Below are positions 1 through 11,653 of a DNA stretch of 64,000 nt, one piece after another; position 1 is the stretch's first letter, and the number at the start of each line of letters is the position of its first letter. The notes below the pieces were generated by a model. It was not told the origin of the DNA, searched no databases, and saw only the letters and a program-made list of their open reading frames with translations. The position numbers and the translations under genes are program-made. This stretch comes from Bradysia coprophila (Eukaryota > Arthropoda > Insecta > Diptera > Sciaridae), in the NCBI RefSeq assembly GCF_014529535.1, contig NW_023503927.1, positions 372,001 through 436,000 on the forward strand, in the 5' to 3' direction.

Positions 1-1153
1 CTAGAACTAAAACTTTGTGCGAACTCTTCATTTTGCAGGAGCTAGGAACACACTGCATTTTCCAATTTCTGTTGAATTCAAAAAAAGTCACCGAATTTTC
101 AACATCACAACGCCATTGTCAAAACCGTCGTAGTGCAGCAATACTATTGTTTACCAGTATTGCTGTCAGAAACTGTAGAAGTAGAACCTGAAGGACCGTT
201 GTCTCATCACTCCACCAAGGGTAAAAAAGCTTCATCATAAAATTTAGAAATTCCTCTTTTTAAAATCTGCGAATCCATCTGTTTAACGGACAAAATTGGA
301 ACTGCAGATAGGGTGCTATTTAAAATATTCGATTTCTAACTACTGATGGCCGGATATTTCTAAAGTTCGCTGAGGATTTTCAATGGGAGGTGAGGGAAAA
401 CAGGAAAAGTGGGAAAATACGCAGTTTTGCTTGCTTTCTCGTGAACAAAAGCGATTTTCTTAAAAATTTAATATTTCATTTCGTCGGAAAACAGCGGGAA
501 ACAGGCAAATACGCCGTCTATATTGAGATTCAAAACAACAAAATATTATGAGTTTTACGTTGTTTACCTCTGTTTTGCGTAAAAACGTTGTCGCGACTAA
601 CCGGGAAGTGCTGTAAGAATTTTGGAGTCAAGTTCTTGGAACAGTGTTTTTGTCTGGTTTTGTTTTGAGTGTTTTTCACTAGTTTTTCAACTATATCTCT
701 GGATGTTTTCGTTCAAAAATATTGTGCGATACATCAAATGAAAGGGACGATAAAATGATGTTTATGTTGAACCGGTGGTGGAAGCGATGTGAACCAAGAA
801 TACAACCGAGCTTATTATTGGAAATTTTAGTTCGGAAAATTCGGAAAAATTCCGATATTTCTAACAGAGTTGGCCCCAAGTAAAATTCCCAATAATAAGC
901 ACTGGAATACAGCCACAAATTTACAATTTCTACTCATGTGCAACCTTAGCCGCTTTTACACGTTCTGTGGTATAATTCTTCCAGAAACAGTAATTGAAAT
1001 TCAAACTTATTTATTCGCCGAGAAAATTTCACATTCAAATTTAACGAATATACTAGGTTCATGACAGTAAAATTTAAATCGAAAGGACATCACATAAATA
1101 AATAAAAAAGTAAAAAGTGATGAAAATAAAATGTCGTAAAATTTACGCTCTTC
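1..1153. other. Intergenic DNA with dispersed-repeat fragments, no gene seen
   Basis: No open frame here looks coding; the small ORFs lack recognisable motifs or splice logic. About 600-760 shares phrases with 16140-16300 (a 'ggaac' stretch, 'cactagtttttc', 'tctggatgtttt', 'gtgcgata', 'tcaaatg(g)aa'), so both places hold pieces of one dispersed repeat in opposite orientation. This is judged by eye. Confidence 0.5.
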
Positions 1154-1602
1154 CTAAACTTTTAAAGCCATCGCTGGCTGTTGGCCACATTGCCTATTGT
1201 TATCAAGATCCAGCATGAAACGATATACGATGTAGTGGTTGCATACACCGGTAAAAATTTGCCAGGATTGACAGCGTTTGAAGGCATCATTAATTTCTCT
1301 TCCCTGGAAGAATGATTTCATTAATAAACCATATCTGGTGGTGTGCAACGGTATATATTACCAATCTCGTAGCTTTGATTAGTTGAACAGACGACCATAA
1401 GTGACCACTTAACACTAGAACGAATATTGCTGCAACAGCATACAGAGTCCGAGGATATGCTAAATCCGTTATGATTCCGTGAACGTTCATGAATTCGGAG
1501 ATCATAGCTAGCATTACACTAACAATTATTCCAAGTATTGAGCCAATCTGAAATTTTTTTTCCATTTTTACAGAATTCTTGGTTAAAATAGAACCGTTCC
1601 AT
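1154..1602 (-). pseudogene. Decayed or truncated paralogue of the small multi-pass membrane protein at 9512-10148
   Basis: Two exons align with the better-preserved gene at 9512-10148. Exon 1362-1547 starts after a ttttcag acceptor, encodes hydrophobic segments, ends with HLWSSVQLIKATRL, and is followed by GTAATA. Exon 1154-1303 starts after ttccag with GREINDAFKRCQSWQIF. The paralogue has GLWAAVQLIKATKL and GRESEDAYKRGHSWQIV at the same junctions, and both exons are in phase 0. The last exon lacks about 30 residues of the fourth membrane segment, going from WQIFT almost directly to YIVYRF. The first coding exon has no clean ATG in phase and no proper intron next to it. I read this as a decaying duplicate; a short functional isoform is possible. 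Family: insect small four-span membrane proteins, function unknown. Confidence 0.6.
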
Positions 1603-1639
1603 CTGAACATGAGAGAATTTGAAGCTGAAATCAATTTAT

Positions 1640-2495
1640 TGAAATTCCATTTATTTTAAGAGCTAATGGTTCCAACAGAGTTAGGATTAATTTGGAAACC
1701 TTACAGTCAGAAGCAGTGAAAATTCAGCATGAATTTGCCTCAGCTGTTTTTCTGCTGATCCACACAAACAATCAGTATCAATAAACAAGCATAAATAGTT
1801 GGTATTGTGTGTGTTGCCTCTGACTGTAACCAGAAATCAACGGCTATCTATCAAGGTCAACTAGTCAAAGTAAATGTTCTGTCGACCTAGTTGTCGTTCC
1901 TTAATTTTTCCTAATTAATTTATCTTCGGGTGTTTCACATTCATAAATTAAGATTGGCTCACCTAGTTTGTGTATATTACGTAGGTGGAAGCACGGGGTT
2001 TCAGGGGGTTTCGAACATTTAGTTTTTTCATGTTGCAGATATTGCCTTTTTCACAAAGTATAATCAGCGTAACCTTCGTAAAAAGAATCTTGAATCTGAC
2101 AAGAGCACGCGTGCCAACGTGTAAAAAACAAATGTTCAAAACCCCCTGCTGAACCGTGGCGATCCTCTTGTCAAACGGACAGTACATAAACAAATTCCAT
2201 CATTTATTAGATTCAAATGTCAAACTCTTACACTTACATGCCAATGACAAAAAAATTCTTCGCGTTCTCTAAAATTCAAATAACACTTCCAATGTAATTG
2301 AATCGTCAAAATTATTGAGATCAAACACGTTGTTCACTTGACAATCGAACACAGATTGACGACTATCGATCGAGATTGTACGGCCCCTATTTGCTGGAGT
2401 TTATAGCATATAACCATATCTAATTTGTGTGGACGGTGTGGATGTGGATACACAACAGAGGCGTTTCACGTTTCTTTTATCGCACAAACGAAAGG
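1640..2495. other. Upstream flank of the decayed paralogue, with an exon-like conserved block
   Basis: Mostly non-coding. On the minus strand around 2330-2372 it encodes RQSVFDCQVNNV. A matching block, NRQSVFDSQVEDINV, lies upstream of the intact paralogue near 11560-11610. This suggests that a whole locus, including an upstream exon or a conserved leader, was duplicated. No other gene is seen. Confidence 0.35.
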
Positions 2496-3871
2496 CGTCA
2501 CGGTGCGGTTGCATTAATTTTAACTGAGCATTTCGATGCACTTTTGATATTTTTCGATATTATTAGTCAGCTCGGAGCCCTGAACAAGGTTCCACAAAAA
2601 TTTTTGATTTTCATCCGTATTTTCGGTGACAGTGGTGCATCGTCCATCCTGTCTACAGAGAGAGTGGAGGAAAACTGGTTGTGGTTTCAATCGATAGTGC
2701 CTGAAATTCTAATAACAATTGCACAAAAATGTGGTACCCTAAGTGCAAGTGAAGCCGACAGAGACATGCTAAAGTTGAAAAAAACGTGATTTTCAAACAG
2801 TCATAGAGGCGTGGATACTTGAGGGATGAAGCTAATAAATAGTTCTAGCAGTAGAGCAACATTTCCTCTACTAATGACCAAAAAATTATTTTTGGAGACC
2901 AACTACATAAAGGCCGACAGTAGCTCAAAGTTTTTCCCTCATATTTGGTAAAATTTGCAGGTTTCAGAGGTACCTGAGACGCACTTATTAAAAATTTTTG
3001 TAATTAAAATGGTTAATTCTGAAATGCTGGAAGTCTCAGCTGTCCATCGACACCACACATGCAATGACTCATGTCAACAGTGCCGATATGTTGCTTGAAT
3101 AAGTGAAATGTGCTTCCACAACGAAATTTTGTGCATGATTTGAAATATCTATATAAAAAGCAAAAAATCGATGTTATTTTGCTTTTTTCGTTGTTCCTAT
3201 AACTTTGTTTATCAAACAAATCATTCCAGCAGTGTTTTCAAAGACTTTTCAAATCAAGCACAAAATTTCGTCGTAGAAGGACACAATTCACTTATTAACG
3301 CAACATATCGGCACTGTTGACATGAGTCATTGCAAGTGTGGTGTCGATAGACAGCTAAGACTTCCAGAATTTCAGAATTAACCATTTTATTTACAATAAA
3401 ATTTAATAAGTGCGTCTCAGGTACCTCTGAAACCTGCAAATTTTACCAAATATGAGGGAAAAACTTTGAGCTACTGTCGGCCTTTATGTAGTTGGTCTCC
3501 AAAAATAATTTTTTGGTCAGTGGTAGAGGAAATGTTGTCATCCCTCATGTATCCACGCCTCTATGACTGTTTGAAAATCACGTTTTTTCAACTTTAGCAT
3601 GTCTCTGTCGGCTTCACTTGCACTTAGGGTACCACATTTTTGTACAATTGTTATTAGAATTTCAGACACTATCGATTGAAACCACAACCAGTTTTCCTCC
3701 ACTCTCTCTGTAGACAGGATGGACGATGCACCACTGTCACCGAAAATACGGATGAAAATCAAAAATTTTTGTGGAACCTTGTTCAGGGCTCCGAGCTGAC
3801 TAATAATATCGAAAAATATCAAAAGTGCATCGAAATGCTCAGTTAAAATTAATTCAACCGCACCGTGGCGT
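2496..3871. mobile_element. Foldback element with arms of about 620 bp and a matching ORF in each arm
   Basis: The segment 2496-3135 reappears inverted at about 3255-3871 around a spacer of about 120 bp. Tips read CG(T/C)CACGGTGCGGTT. Each arm carries the same open frame (for example 2494-2788 on + and 3590-3870 on -). It includes EHFDALLIFFDIISQL and STERVEENWLWFQSIV, with only a few residue differences between arms. The left arm has about 25 extra bases near 2830-2860. No transposase is visible, so it is probably non-autonomous. The ORF may be a captured gene fragment or just conserved by recent duplication. A clear target duplication was not found. Confidence 0.8.
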
Positions 3872-4011
3872 AGGATAATCTGGCACACGGGACACTTATT
3901 CCATTCGGTCGTTTTTACAACAAATTCTCTTGTAAACTGTGAGATTATTACTGCTTTCGGAATTCGGAAAACTATAGTCGCTCGAGGCCGTAGGCCGAGT
4001 GTGACAATTTA

Positions 4012-4150
4012 CGCCGAAAGTGCGCCTTCTATTCAAAACATACCGCATAGCGGGTCATTTTAACGCTTAGTTTTTGAGATTTACACGACATTAGCCTTAT
4101 TTTGTCTTACTGTCTCTTGAACATATTTCAATTTATGGTGCACTTATGGA
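4012..4150. mobile_element. MITE, degenerate copy of the 5936-6071 family
   Basis: It shares with 5936-6071 the blocks AAGTGCGCC, 'tcattttaacg', 'ttagtttttga', 'gacattag', 'ttgaacatatt' and the inverted end (G)GTGCACTTATGG. Both copies are about 137 bp. The left end is less well kept. The flank carries CTCGAGGCCGTAGGCCGAGTG, a motif also seen near 28510-28530. Confidence 0.6.
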
Positions 4151-4244
4151 GTGAATACACATCATGTGCCTAAAATTACATACATACGTGTAGGGAAATG
4201 CTGTTTGGAAACTATAACGGTCAAATGTTACATTGTGTAATAGA

Positions 4245-5238
4245 TTTTCAGACCCGTACGAAGTACTGAGGCCTTATAGGTTTACGCATACGTTTCTAAC
4301 ACGTCGAATTGGACTCCCTGAGTAAGAGGAAACCTATTGTGGTTGTCTATAGATGCCAAATCAGCAAAAAAAAAGAATGTCCGTCTGTCCGTTCTCTAAC
4401 TTGAGTAGAACGCATCCGATTTTGAAAATTCTTTTTTTCCCGTTTGGTAATGTCAAAAGACATGCTAAGTTTGAAAATGGGTGATCGACCCCTCCCGAGC
4501 TGGGGCCCAATAAGTGTTTTAGGGTTTTTCGAAGATATTTACGGAAATTCAAGCGTTACACTTGTAAGTGATACGTCAAATGAAAGGTATTTACAATACC
4601 AATCGACAAAAAAAAAAGTTTATGGAAATCGGATTACCGACTCGTGAGTTAGACTACTATGTGTTAACCAAGGACAGGCCGCGAAGCAGTTTTTGCTTTA
4701 GGTCAGCCAAATTTGAACGGATTTCGACTGTTTGTGCTTTATAAGATAGGTATTGACGGTACCCATCAGGAAGTTTATGAAATTTGGTTTACCAGGCCGT
4801 GATCTCATATCCGGCTACTCCCGGCTACTCGACCGCACAGTGAACGTGGAGTATTTTGTCAATATCTCGAGCAAACTTTGACCGAATTTCATGATTTTTT
4901 TTTGTTTGTCGGTACTATTTCCGGCCTCCTAACAAAATGGCTGCCGGTGGCCATATTGGATTTTAGTAAGTGAAATATATTGGTAAAAATGGTACTTAGA
5001 GGGTTTCTGTTAACAGAGAAGTAATTGGTTTTGTGTTTGGGGTTGCGGGCATCCTATATGTGGACATCTATATATATTTATATACAGCTATATTTAGGTA
5101 TATATAGGCATATATAGCTATTTTGAGCTATTTAATGGCATATTTATCTGTAAAGTCATCATTTATAGTAAAATGTAGGTAATTATGGCCTTATACCTTA
5201 TAGGATTTTATTAAATTTGACTTCGTACGGGGCTGTCG
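4245..5238. repeat. Dispersed repeat bounded by inverted CCCGTACGAAGT ends
   Basis: The left edge reads ACCCGTACGAAGTACTGAGG and the right edge ends ACTTCGTACGGGGCT; these are inverted to each other. Both are followed inward by 'ccttatagg'-like sequence. Internal phrases (a stretch around 4444-4500 with 'ctaagtttgaaaatggg', and 'cactgtgc' with 'ttcacg') recur in reverse at 22470-23150. So 4245-5238 and 21822-23150 belong to one family of non-coding elements. A TATA-rich low-complexity stretch lies at 5065-5150. Confidence 0.5.
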
Positions 5239-5484
5239 ACATTGCCTCCGGCAATTTCTTTATGCATGATAACAAGGCAAAGAATGGACATTGTAAGTGA
5301 TTTAAGGGCTCATGGCTTTTCAGCAGAGAAGAGAATGAAGTGAGAGAGATGATGAGTTTCACATTAAAGGCTTTTGATACGAATAGGTGTTTCGTACGGG
5401 TCGGCGTTAGCTATGTTTGTACAGGAATTCCAGCAATGAATTGACAGAAATCTAGTACATTATTTTGTTGCTTTTCTAGCACAT

Positions 5485-5870
5485 TTCGTCAAGACCTTTT
5501 CCCATTAGTATTATCGTCAAGACCTTTTCCCATTAGTATTATCGTCAAGACCTCTTCATCTGTAATATTTTTTGTCAGTCTGTTGATAAAAGAATATGAG
5601 ATCGATTTTGTACATTTTACCTTCCAAGAGACATATCCATTTGTTCGAATATAATCTATGACTAAATTATCAACCACTTACCCGGCGAACGTTCATGAAG
5701 TTTTCTGAGAATCGCTACAGATAGTACGGAAAAAAATTGCGAAAATTTTACGTGAAGTACATCCAACCTTTCATATTTCCGAGGGGGAAGCACCTGATCT
5801 GCACCTGATCTGCACCTGAACTCATTTGCAACTCTTCTGCACCTCATTGTGACTCTTCTGTGTGATGGTC
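5485..5870. repeat. Short local tandem duplications
   Basis: A 29-bp unit beginning 'gtcaagaccttttcccatta' is repeated twice at about 5491-5550. A separate 'tgcacctgatc' unit of about 11 bp is repeated with decay at 5790-5850. No gene is seen between 5239 and 5935. Confidence 0.6.
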
Positions 5871-5935
5871 CCGTAGGATATTTCCTATTCGAAACACTCA
5901 TTGTGAATAAGTGCTTCAGAGGAGATAAATTCACT

Positions 5936-6071
5936 CCGTAAGTGCGCCCTTCACTTCAAAACATAGCAAGTCATTTTAACGTTTAGTTTTTGACATTCAT
6001 AATATGACGTTAGCGTCGTTATTTTGTGCAACTGGTTGTTGAACATATTTAAATTTTTGGCGCACTTACGG
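5936..6071. mobile_element. 136-bp MITE with CCGTAAGTGCGCC inverted ends
   Basis: The left end CCGTAAGTGCGCC and right end GGCGCACTTACGG are perfect inverted repeats. The interior is AT-rich. It lies about 230 bp upstream of the S28 peptidase start codon. A second, older copy is at 4012-4150. Confidence 0.75.
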
Positions 6072-6303
6072 CTTGAATTGGCAAAAAAAGTAGTAGGTTT
6101 CAACATACCCACAAGGTGACTTTAATAAAATTGCCGACCTCCGGAATTCTCAGAACTAAAATCTTCTAATCGCGAGATAAACTTAAAAATAACACGAATC
6201 CTTATCAGCCAGACAAACTTATACCGAAATTGATAACAAATTTCATTATAATAGGCGAGCCCGCATAGTCGAACGACAGTGTTGCTTGTCGAATTGATTT
6301 GCA

Positions 6304-8296
6304 ATGATCCGAAAGATAGTAATTGTTGTTACGCTTATTGTGTGGCAAATTCTATTATTTGTTTCGGCTCACGAATTTGCAGTAGGAAGTTTCTACACGG
6401 AACCACCGATTCCTCAGCAGAAAAGTACTAGAACTCCTGAATTGGGATTTGTTACGCAACGATTGGATAACTTTGATCCAGCCAATAACCAGACATGGCA
6501 GATGGTATGTGTGCAGTGTGCACAGAAGTATTTGATTTGCAGTTGATTTATTTTGAACAGAGAGTTGACAACAGATGGTGTTGCTTCCCCGGCGATTCGG
6601 AAGCAACGCCATCTGTTACCAACTCTCTTATTTGCAATCAATTTTGTACGAATTTCGTGTAGAATATTAACATAAACATCTATTACTTATTATGTAATGG
6701 GTACTGGACCGTAATTGAATGAAAATCAACTGCGAATTAATTATGCTACCTGCTCTGTCTATAAGGTTAGAAAGGTCCGATTAGTAATTATTTGCAGCGA
6801 TACTTTCGCAATGACGAGTTTTTCGCTAGTGGAGGTCCAATACTAATTTTCGTTGGTGGTCAATGGGGAATTTCAGGTGGCTTACTGCAGGGCGGTCAAA
6901 TTTACAATATCGCAGAGGAGCTAAGTGGTCAAATGTTTTATACGGAACATCGATACTACGGTTTAAGTCGACCAACACCGTAAGTTTTGCTTATGATGGT
7001 CGCAATTCCATTTATCAATACGAAAGAAAATTGCAGCGACGTTTCGGTGGAAAATATGAGATTTTTGACCAGCGAACAGGCCACAGCAGATTTAGCTTAT
7101 TTCATTGAACACATCAGACAGTTACATCCAGAATATCATCAATCTGAAGTAATTCTAATAGGAGGTGCATATGCAGGTAGTATCGTTACATGGACTCGGC
7201 AGCGATATCCACATTTAGTAGCTGGTGCGTGGGCCAGTAGCGCAACAGTGTTGGCAAATTTTGAGTTTATTGAATATAATGAAGTCGTTGGCTCGGCTTT
7301 CAATCATCTTGGAGGAGAGAATTGTTTCCAACGGTTATCTGGAGCGTTTAGTCAGGCAGAACAATTAATTTCGGAGGAGAATTTTACGGAAATTTCGAAT
7401 GTATTTAGGATTTGCGAGAATATTAACTTCGATGATCCGTATGATGTGATGGAATTCTTCACTATATTGTTGCAGCCATTGACCAGGGTAGTTCAATACC
7501 ACAGGTGAACACATTTTGTCGTACATTGTACACTGTAAATACTGTAAACACTGTACACTGTAAATTTAACAGGGATGGTGACATCACAGAAGTGTGTGCA
7601 TCACTATCAGAAGTGCCTGCAGAGAGTGATATTCAGGCGTATGGAAGATGGTTTATTCGAAGAGTTTTGGGAGAAAATCCGCTACCCAATGACTGTGTAG
7701 ACTTCCATTTCGAAAGTGACATTCAATTACATCGTAATATCTCGTGGGAATCAACAGCCGTCCAACGAAATGATAGACAATGGTTTTTCCAAACTTGCCG
7801 TGAGTTTGGATGGTTTCGAACCACCGGATCAACATCGCAGCCTTTCGGTTCATCGATCACGATTGATTATTATCTGAAATTTTGTAGTGAAGTGTTTGGT
7901 GACATGTAAGTTCCTTCAGTTCATGGAATCTTCGGTTGTAACGAACCAATATTCTTAGCTTTACGGCTGACTTTATACGGCAAAACATTCGTCGGACTAA
8001 TGTTGCGTATGGAGGCTTGAATCCCGGAGTCAAAAATGTTTACTTTACACACGGATCAATTGACCCGTGGCATCCAATAGGAATATTAACAGATTTCAGT
8101 CCAGACTCACCGGTTGACATCATACCAGGTACTTGAAACGAACTAGTGTCGCAAAACTCTAGCCAATTATTTTCCATTCGAAGATGCGTCACATTGGCAA
8201 GATCTTGGCTCAGATGAACCAAGTGATAGTGCTGAGATTCGTGCAGTCCGTCAGAGGGCAACTAATTTGATAAAATTGTGGAGTGGCCTGGCATAG
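6304..8296 (+). CDS. S28-family serine peptidase homologue (K12H4.7/PRCP-like), catalytic Ser replaced by Ala
   Basis: Six exons, 6304-6504, 6798-6979, 7037-7504, 7573-7905, 7959-8128 and 8184-8296, join in frame to 488 aa. All introns are GT...AG and most are 50-70 bp. Residues 1-22 (MIRKIVIVVTLIVWQILLFV plus two residues) form a signal peptide, so the product should be secreted or lysosomal. Family landmarks are FVGGQWG, EHRYYGLSRPT, RFLTSEQATADLAYFI, and the Asp and His of the triad at GSIDPWHP (Asp430) and ASHWQDL (His455). The nucleophile motif, normally GGSYxG, reads GGAYAG with Ala172 (codon GCA at 7167-7169). S28 enzymes cleave after proline or act as lysosomal peptidases. This copy is probably catalytically inactive, although splicing, frame and length are otherwise intact. 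Confidence 0.88.
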
Positions 8297-9511
8297 AAAT
8301 GCTCGATTTTTGATTAATAAAAGATAATTGAACTCCGTCATCTGCTAATATACACCTTGGCTCTTCATGTAATAGGCCACCGTTAATTTTGTTTAAATGC
8401 AATTCAGTGAGCGAATTCAACACTTACACCACATGTGTGAAATGTCATACGAAAGTATTTTATCGCACTAGTGTGTTTAAGGATTTGCAAGGCTTTTTTC
8501 GCACTCAGTATCATATATTCATTACATTATGACGTGTTTGGGCTTGTGCACTTTAACCATCAAATTACAGCAGAACAGTAGACACAACGCAAAATGGCAT
8601 ACATTTTCTGTTTGGATTATTTGCTCACTTCCTGTCTCCTAATCTATACCTTCGATTTTATCGTTTCTTTTGCAATGAATGAAACTGTAAGCCGAAATGA
8701 TAACTTAGATGTGGTTGCGAAATGAGCCGAAGGTGAGTGAAGCACTTAGACAAGCCGAAACAATGATTTAAGAGCCAATACGTAAGACTTTTTACATGCG
8801 GTGGTGAGTGCATTTTCATTGTCACAAGCCGAGATCGAAAATGCACTCTACCGCACGCTAGCTTGTAAAATGACTTTGCTCTCTTGACATGTTGAGTTCC
8901 ATAAAAAGAAAAAATTACCGAAGAAGGGTCTCCTTTTAGTGAATTTGTTTTTAATCTTCCCTCTGATGGTCAGCTGCACGTTGTTTGATCAATCAATCAA
9001 TTTTACCGAACGTCAGGGTTTAGACATGATTTTGCTTCAGTTGTCTTTCAACTGGTCCACTCATACAAATATACTCGTCATTTACCAGTATTTATTTGGG
9101 TCAAATAGTTACACGGTCACGGGTGGTTAACCGTTTATAGAGCAGTTTTGTTTGTATGAGTCCACCAGCTGAAGCAGTTTCATGTCTAAATTTCGACGTT
9201 TCCTTCAGTAAAAGCAAGTCGCTAGTGGACGACGCAGTTTTGTTTTTCATAAAATAGATATTTTATTGACGAATATTGACTTAAAAACTAAAATTTTATT
9301 TTAAATCTCCATTCGAAATGAATGAATTGTCAACATTTTGTTCAAGAAATGTTCATTTCAAGATTTTTGCCATCTAAGGCGGTCTCACTTAATTTATGCG
9401 ATTTATGCAGTTGATTGCAAGGTTGATTTTGTGAAATCAGTTCATATGTAGTAAATGTCAAAATAGTGACGTTATGTCGGTTTAAAAAAAATGGTTCTAG
9501 TGCTGCTTGAT
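8297..9511. other. Intergenic, hairpin repeats
   Basis: No gene was seen. Two imperfect inverted repeats are visible: about 8790-8875 ('ttttacatgcggtggtgag' against 'ctaccgcacgctagcttgtaaaa') and about 9018-9200 ('tttagacatgattttgcttc' against 'gaagcagtttcatgtctaaa'). Both look like small MITEs. Confidence 0.5.
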
Positions 9512-10148
9512 TCAAACTCTTTGGATGATTTGTGGGGGCGTTGTGATGAAGGCTGCTTGAACCTCTTGCATATAACGGAACACGATGAACATGAAAATGA
9601 CTCGAATCAATACATTTACAGAAGTCAAAACGTATTTCCCTGCAATGCAGCCTAATACGACGTTAATCACAATGAAGACGAGCCAGACAATTTGCCAGGA
9701 ATGACCACGCTTATAAGCATCTTCTGATTCTCGTCCCTGTTCGATTTGTATTTTCTTAAATATTGAGTGGGCTTTAGAAAGTAATTGAACAAAATACCAA
9801 TTTTGTAGCTTTGATTAGCTGTACAGCTGCCCATAGACCGACGCCTGTCTGTATAACAGTAATTGCAACAAAAAACCAGAGAGTCCATGCTGCAACTTCT
9901 ACTCCCTCTGGTCGGTGTGCATGTGTAGATCTGTCAGAGATTGCGACAGTAACTGCACCGGCAAAGAAGATCATGAACAAGCACAATAGCAATTGCATGA
10001 CTACGAAAATCTGAAAAATATTTTGCAAAGACGTTTTCACGAATGCAATGCACGCACTTGGATATGACGAAAAAGTTGGTCTTACCAAGTCGATAATGGC
10101 AACGATTTTTGCATAAATCCGCCATTCCGAATTGTAGTTGTTCGTCAT
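9512..10148 (-). CDS. Small four-span membrane protein, function unknown
   Basis: Exons 10086-10148, 9798-10010 and 9512-9736 join in phase 0 to 166 aa. Donors are GTAAGA and GTATTT; acceptors are ttttcag and cgaacag. The start MTNNYNSEWRIYAKIV was chosen because it opens the first exon. Hydrophobic stretches are at about residues 14-45 (running through exon 2's LLLCLFMIFFAGAVTVAI), 64-84 (WTLWFFVAITVIQTGVGLW), 111-130 (IVWLVFIVINVVLGCIAGKY) and 133-150. A conserved loop follows the third segment, AAVQLIKATKLGRESEDAYKRG. I recognise a paralogue at 1154-1602 but no named family. A cytoplasmic tail ends QEVQAAFITTPPQIIQRV. Alternative splice choices around 9736-9771 are possible, but the paralogue supports the one given. 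Confidence 0.7.
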
Positions 10149-10349
10149 ATTGAGACTGTGTTTGACAATTTGCAGCTGAAATCGAGTCATAAAATGTTCC
10201 ATTACCATTTTACGCTAAAAATGTCATTTACTCATCGTCAAGGTCATTATGGTGTTTTCAATAGACAATGGTGCCACTACACTACAAATCAAAGCTGTGT
10301 CAGAGTGTCACAAATTCGATTGAAAAGTTGCATTTAGGGTTCAATTTTT

Positions 10350-10430
10350 TGAGTTGATTTGATCGACAATTATGCGGCGTTTTCCATTGTAATCAGACAA
10401 ACGCTGCATAATTGTCCATCCAATCAACGC
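10350..10430. repeat. Short inverted repeat
   Basis: 'gttgatttgatcgacaatta' followed by 'tgcggcgtttt' is mirrored by 'aaacgctgcataattgtcca' followed by 'tccaatcaac' with a loop of about 15 bp. MITE-like. Confidence 0.55.
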
Positions 10431-10531
10431 AAAATTGATCGTGTGTTTTCGGCCTAACAAGCAGCAAGATTCAATCGCTTAGCTTTTTGAAAGAGTAAAA
10501 GTTTCTATAAGTCATTTCACACGTGCACTTG

Positions 10532-11366
10532 GGGGACATTCAAAAAGGACGTCCGCGACTAGGGGGTGGGGGGGAGGTAGCTGAAAACCGGACAGATTCG
10601 GACAACGGGGGGGGGGGTATTTACGAATTCGGACGTCCACTTTTCAATATATAACAAAATTGTCAAAAGTAACTTAGTAATGGCATGCGGTTAATCATAT
10701 GACGATAACTTTTATAATTTTATTAACTTAGCCATAATCGTACACCCACCAGCGCCAGAGTTGCGAAAAGAATTCTATTTGTTTGGCATTAATGAACTCT
10801 ACTCAATGTAGCAAAATCAAATTTCCTTCAAATTTTTATGCTTAACATCTACAATACCACTTAAGGTGATGTAAATTTTGAGCTGCTGAGAAAATAGGCT
10901 ATGTGAATTTGACGTACATACACAATTTTAATAATATTGTTAATACCATTTAACAATAGCTGTTTTCAAGATGTCATAGGATGTAACTTCCAGTTTAGGC
11001 ACAAATTAATAACACTATTTGTCGTAACGAAGCAATTTCATCATTTGTTTATAGCGGAAAAGGTTTTTTTTTCACACTGGTGCGTAAAGTTCGAGTTACG
11101 AAAACAGTTTTTTGAACTTCGGATTTTGCACCACGTGTATTTCCAAAAACGCAAGTTTGCCGAAGTGCTAGTACTTAACTTTCGACTTCTATTAACGTTT
11201 CGCTAATTTTTGTAATATGTGAATCATTAAAAAAGGTGGAAAATTTCATTTTTCGGACGTCCACCGGGGGGGGGGGGGGTGGTATCGAAAAGTGGACACA
11301 TCCCAGCAAGGGGGGGGGGTGTCGAAAATATCGGAAAAACAGCGGACGTCCTTTTTGAATGTCCCC
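10532..11366. mobile_element. 835-bp MITE with 25-bp inverted ends and four poly-G tracts
   Basis: The first and last 25 bp (starting GGGGACATTCAAAAAGGACG) are perfect inverted repeats. The flanks carry TTG on both sides (10529-10531 and 11367-11369), a possible 3-bp target duplication. Near the ends lie runs of 7-13 G at about 10564-10577, 10606-10618, 11266-11281 and 11310-11320, all on the + strand. The interior is AT-rich with no transposase. A 3-bp duplication and G-rich tips would suit the PIF/Harbinger group, but that assignment is weak. Confidence 0.75.
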
Positions 11367-11464
11367 TTGAGGTCTATTCGACTTTTTCTCTTATGATGAC
11401 GAAATAGTCAAAAAATGGTGAAAATGGTGCTTGAAAAAGTAGGAAAACGTAATTTACTCACATG

Positions 11465-11653
11465 TCAATTATATACTAAAGGTCTTGGTTGGGGTCCTAA
11501 AAATTTTTCGAATGCAATGCACTTTGATCGCGATACAAACAAAAGTTTCGTCTGTAACACGTTAATGTCTTCCACTTGACTATCAAACACAGATTGACGA
11601 TTCTGCATAGAATTCGTACGATCTTTTTTCATTTCAACTGAAACATAAAGCAT
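11465..11653 (-). other. Exon-like ORF upstream of the membrane-protein gene
   Basis: The 62-codon open frame contains MQNRQSVFDSQVEDINV. A matching RQSVFDCQVNNV is encoded upstream of the decayed paralogue (about 2330-2372). Subtracting the 835-bp MITE at 10532, the distance to the downstream exon is similar in both loci (about 620-740 bp). This is therefore either a 5' exon of the membrane-protein gene or a conserved neighbour. Confidence 0.35.
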
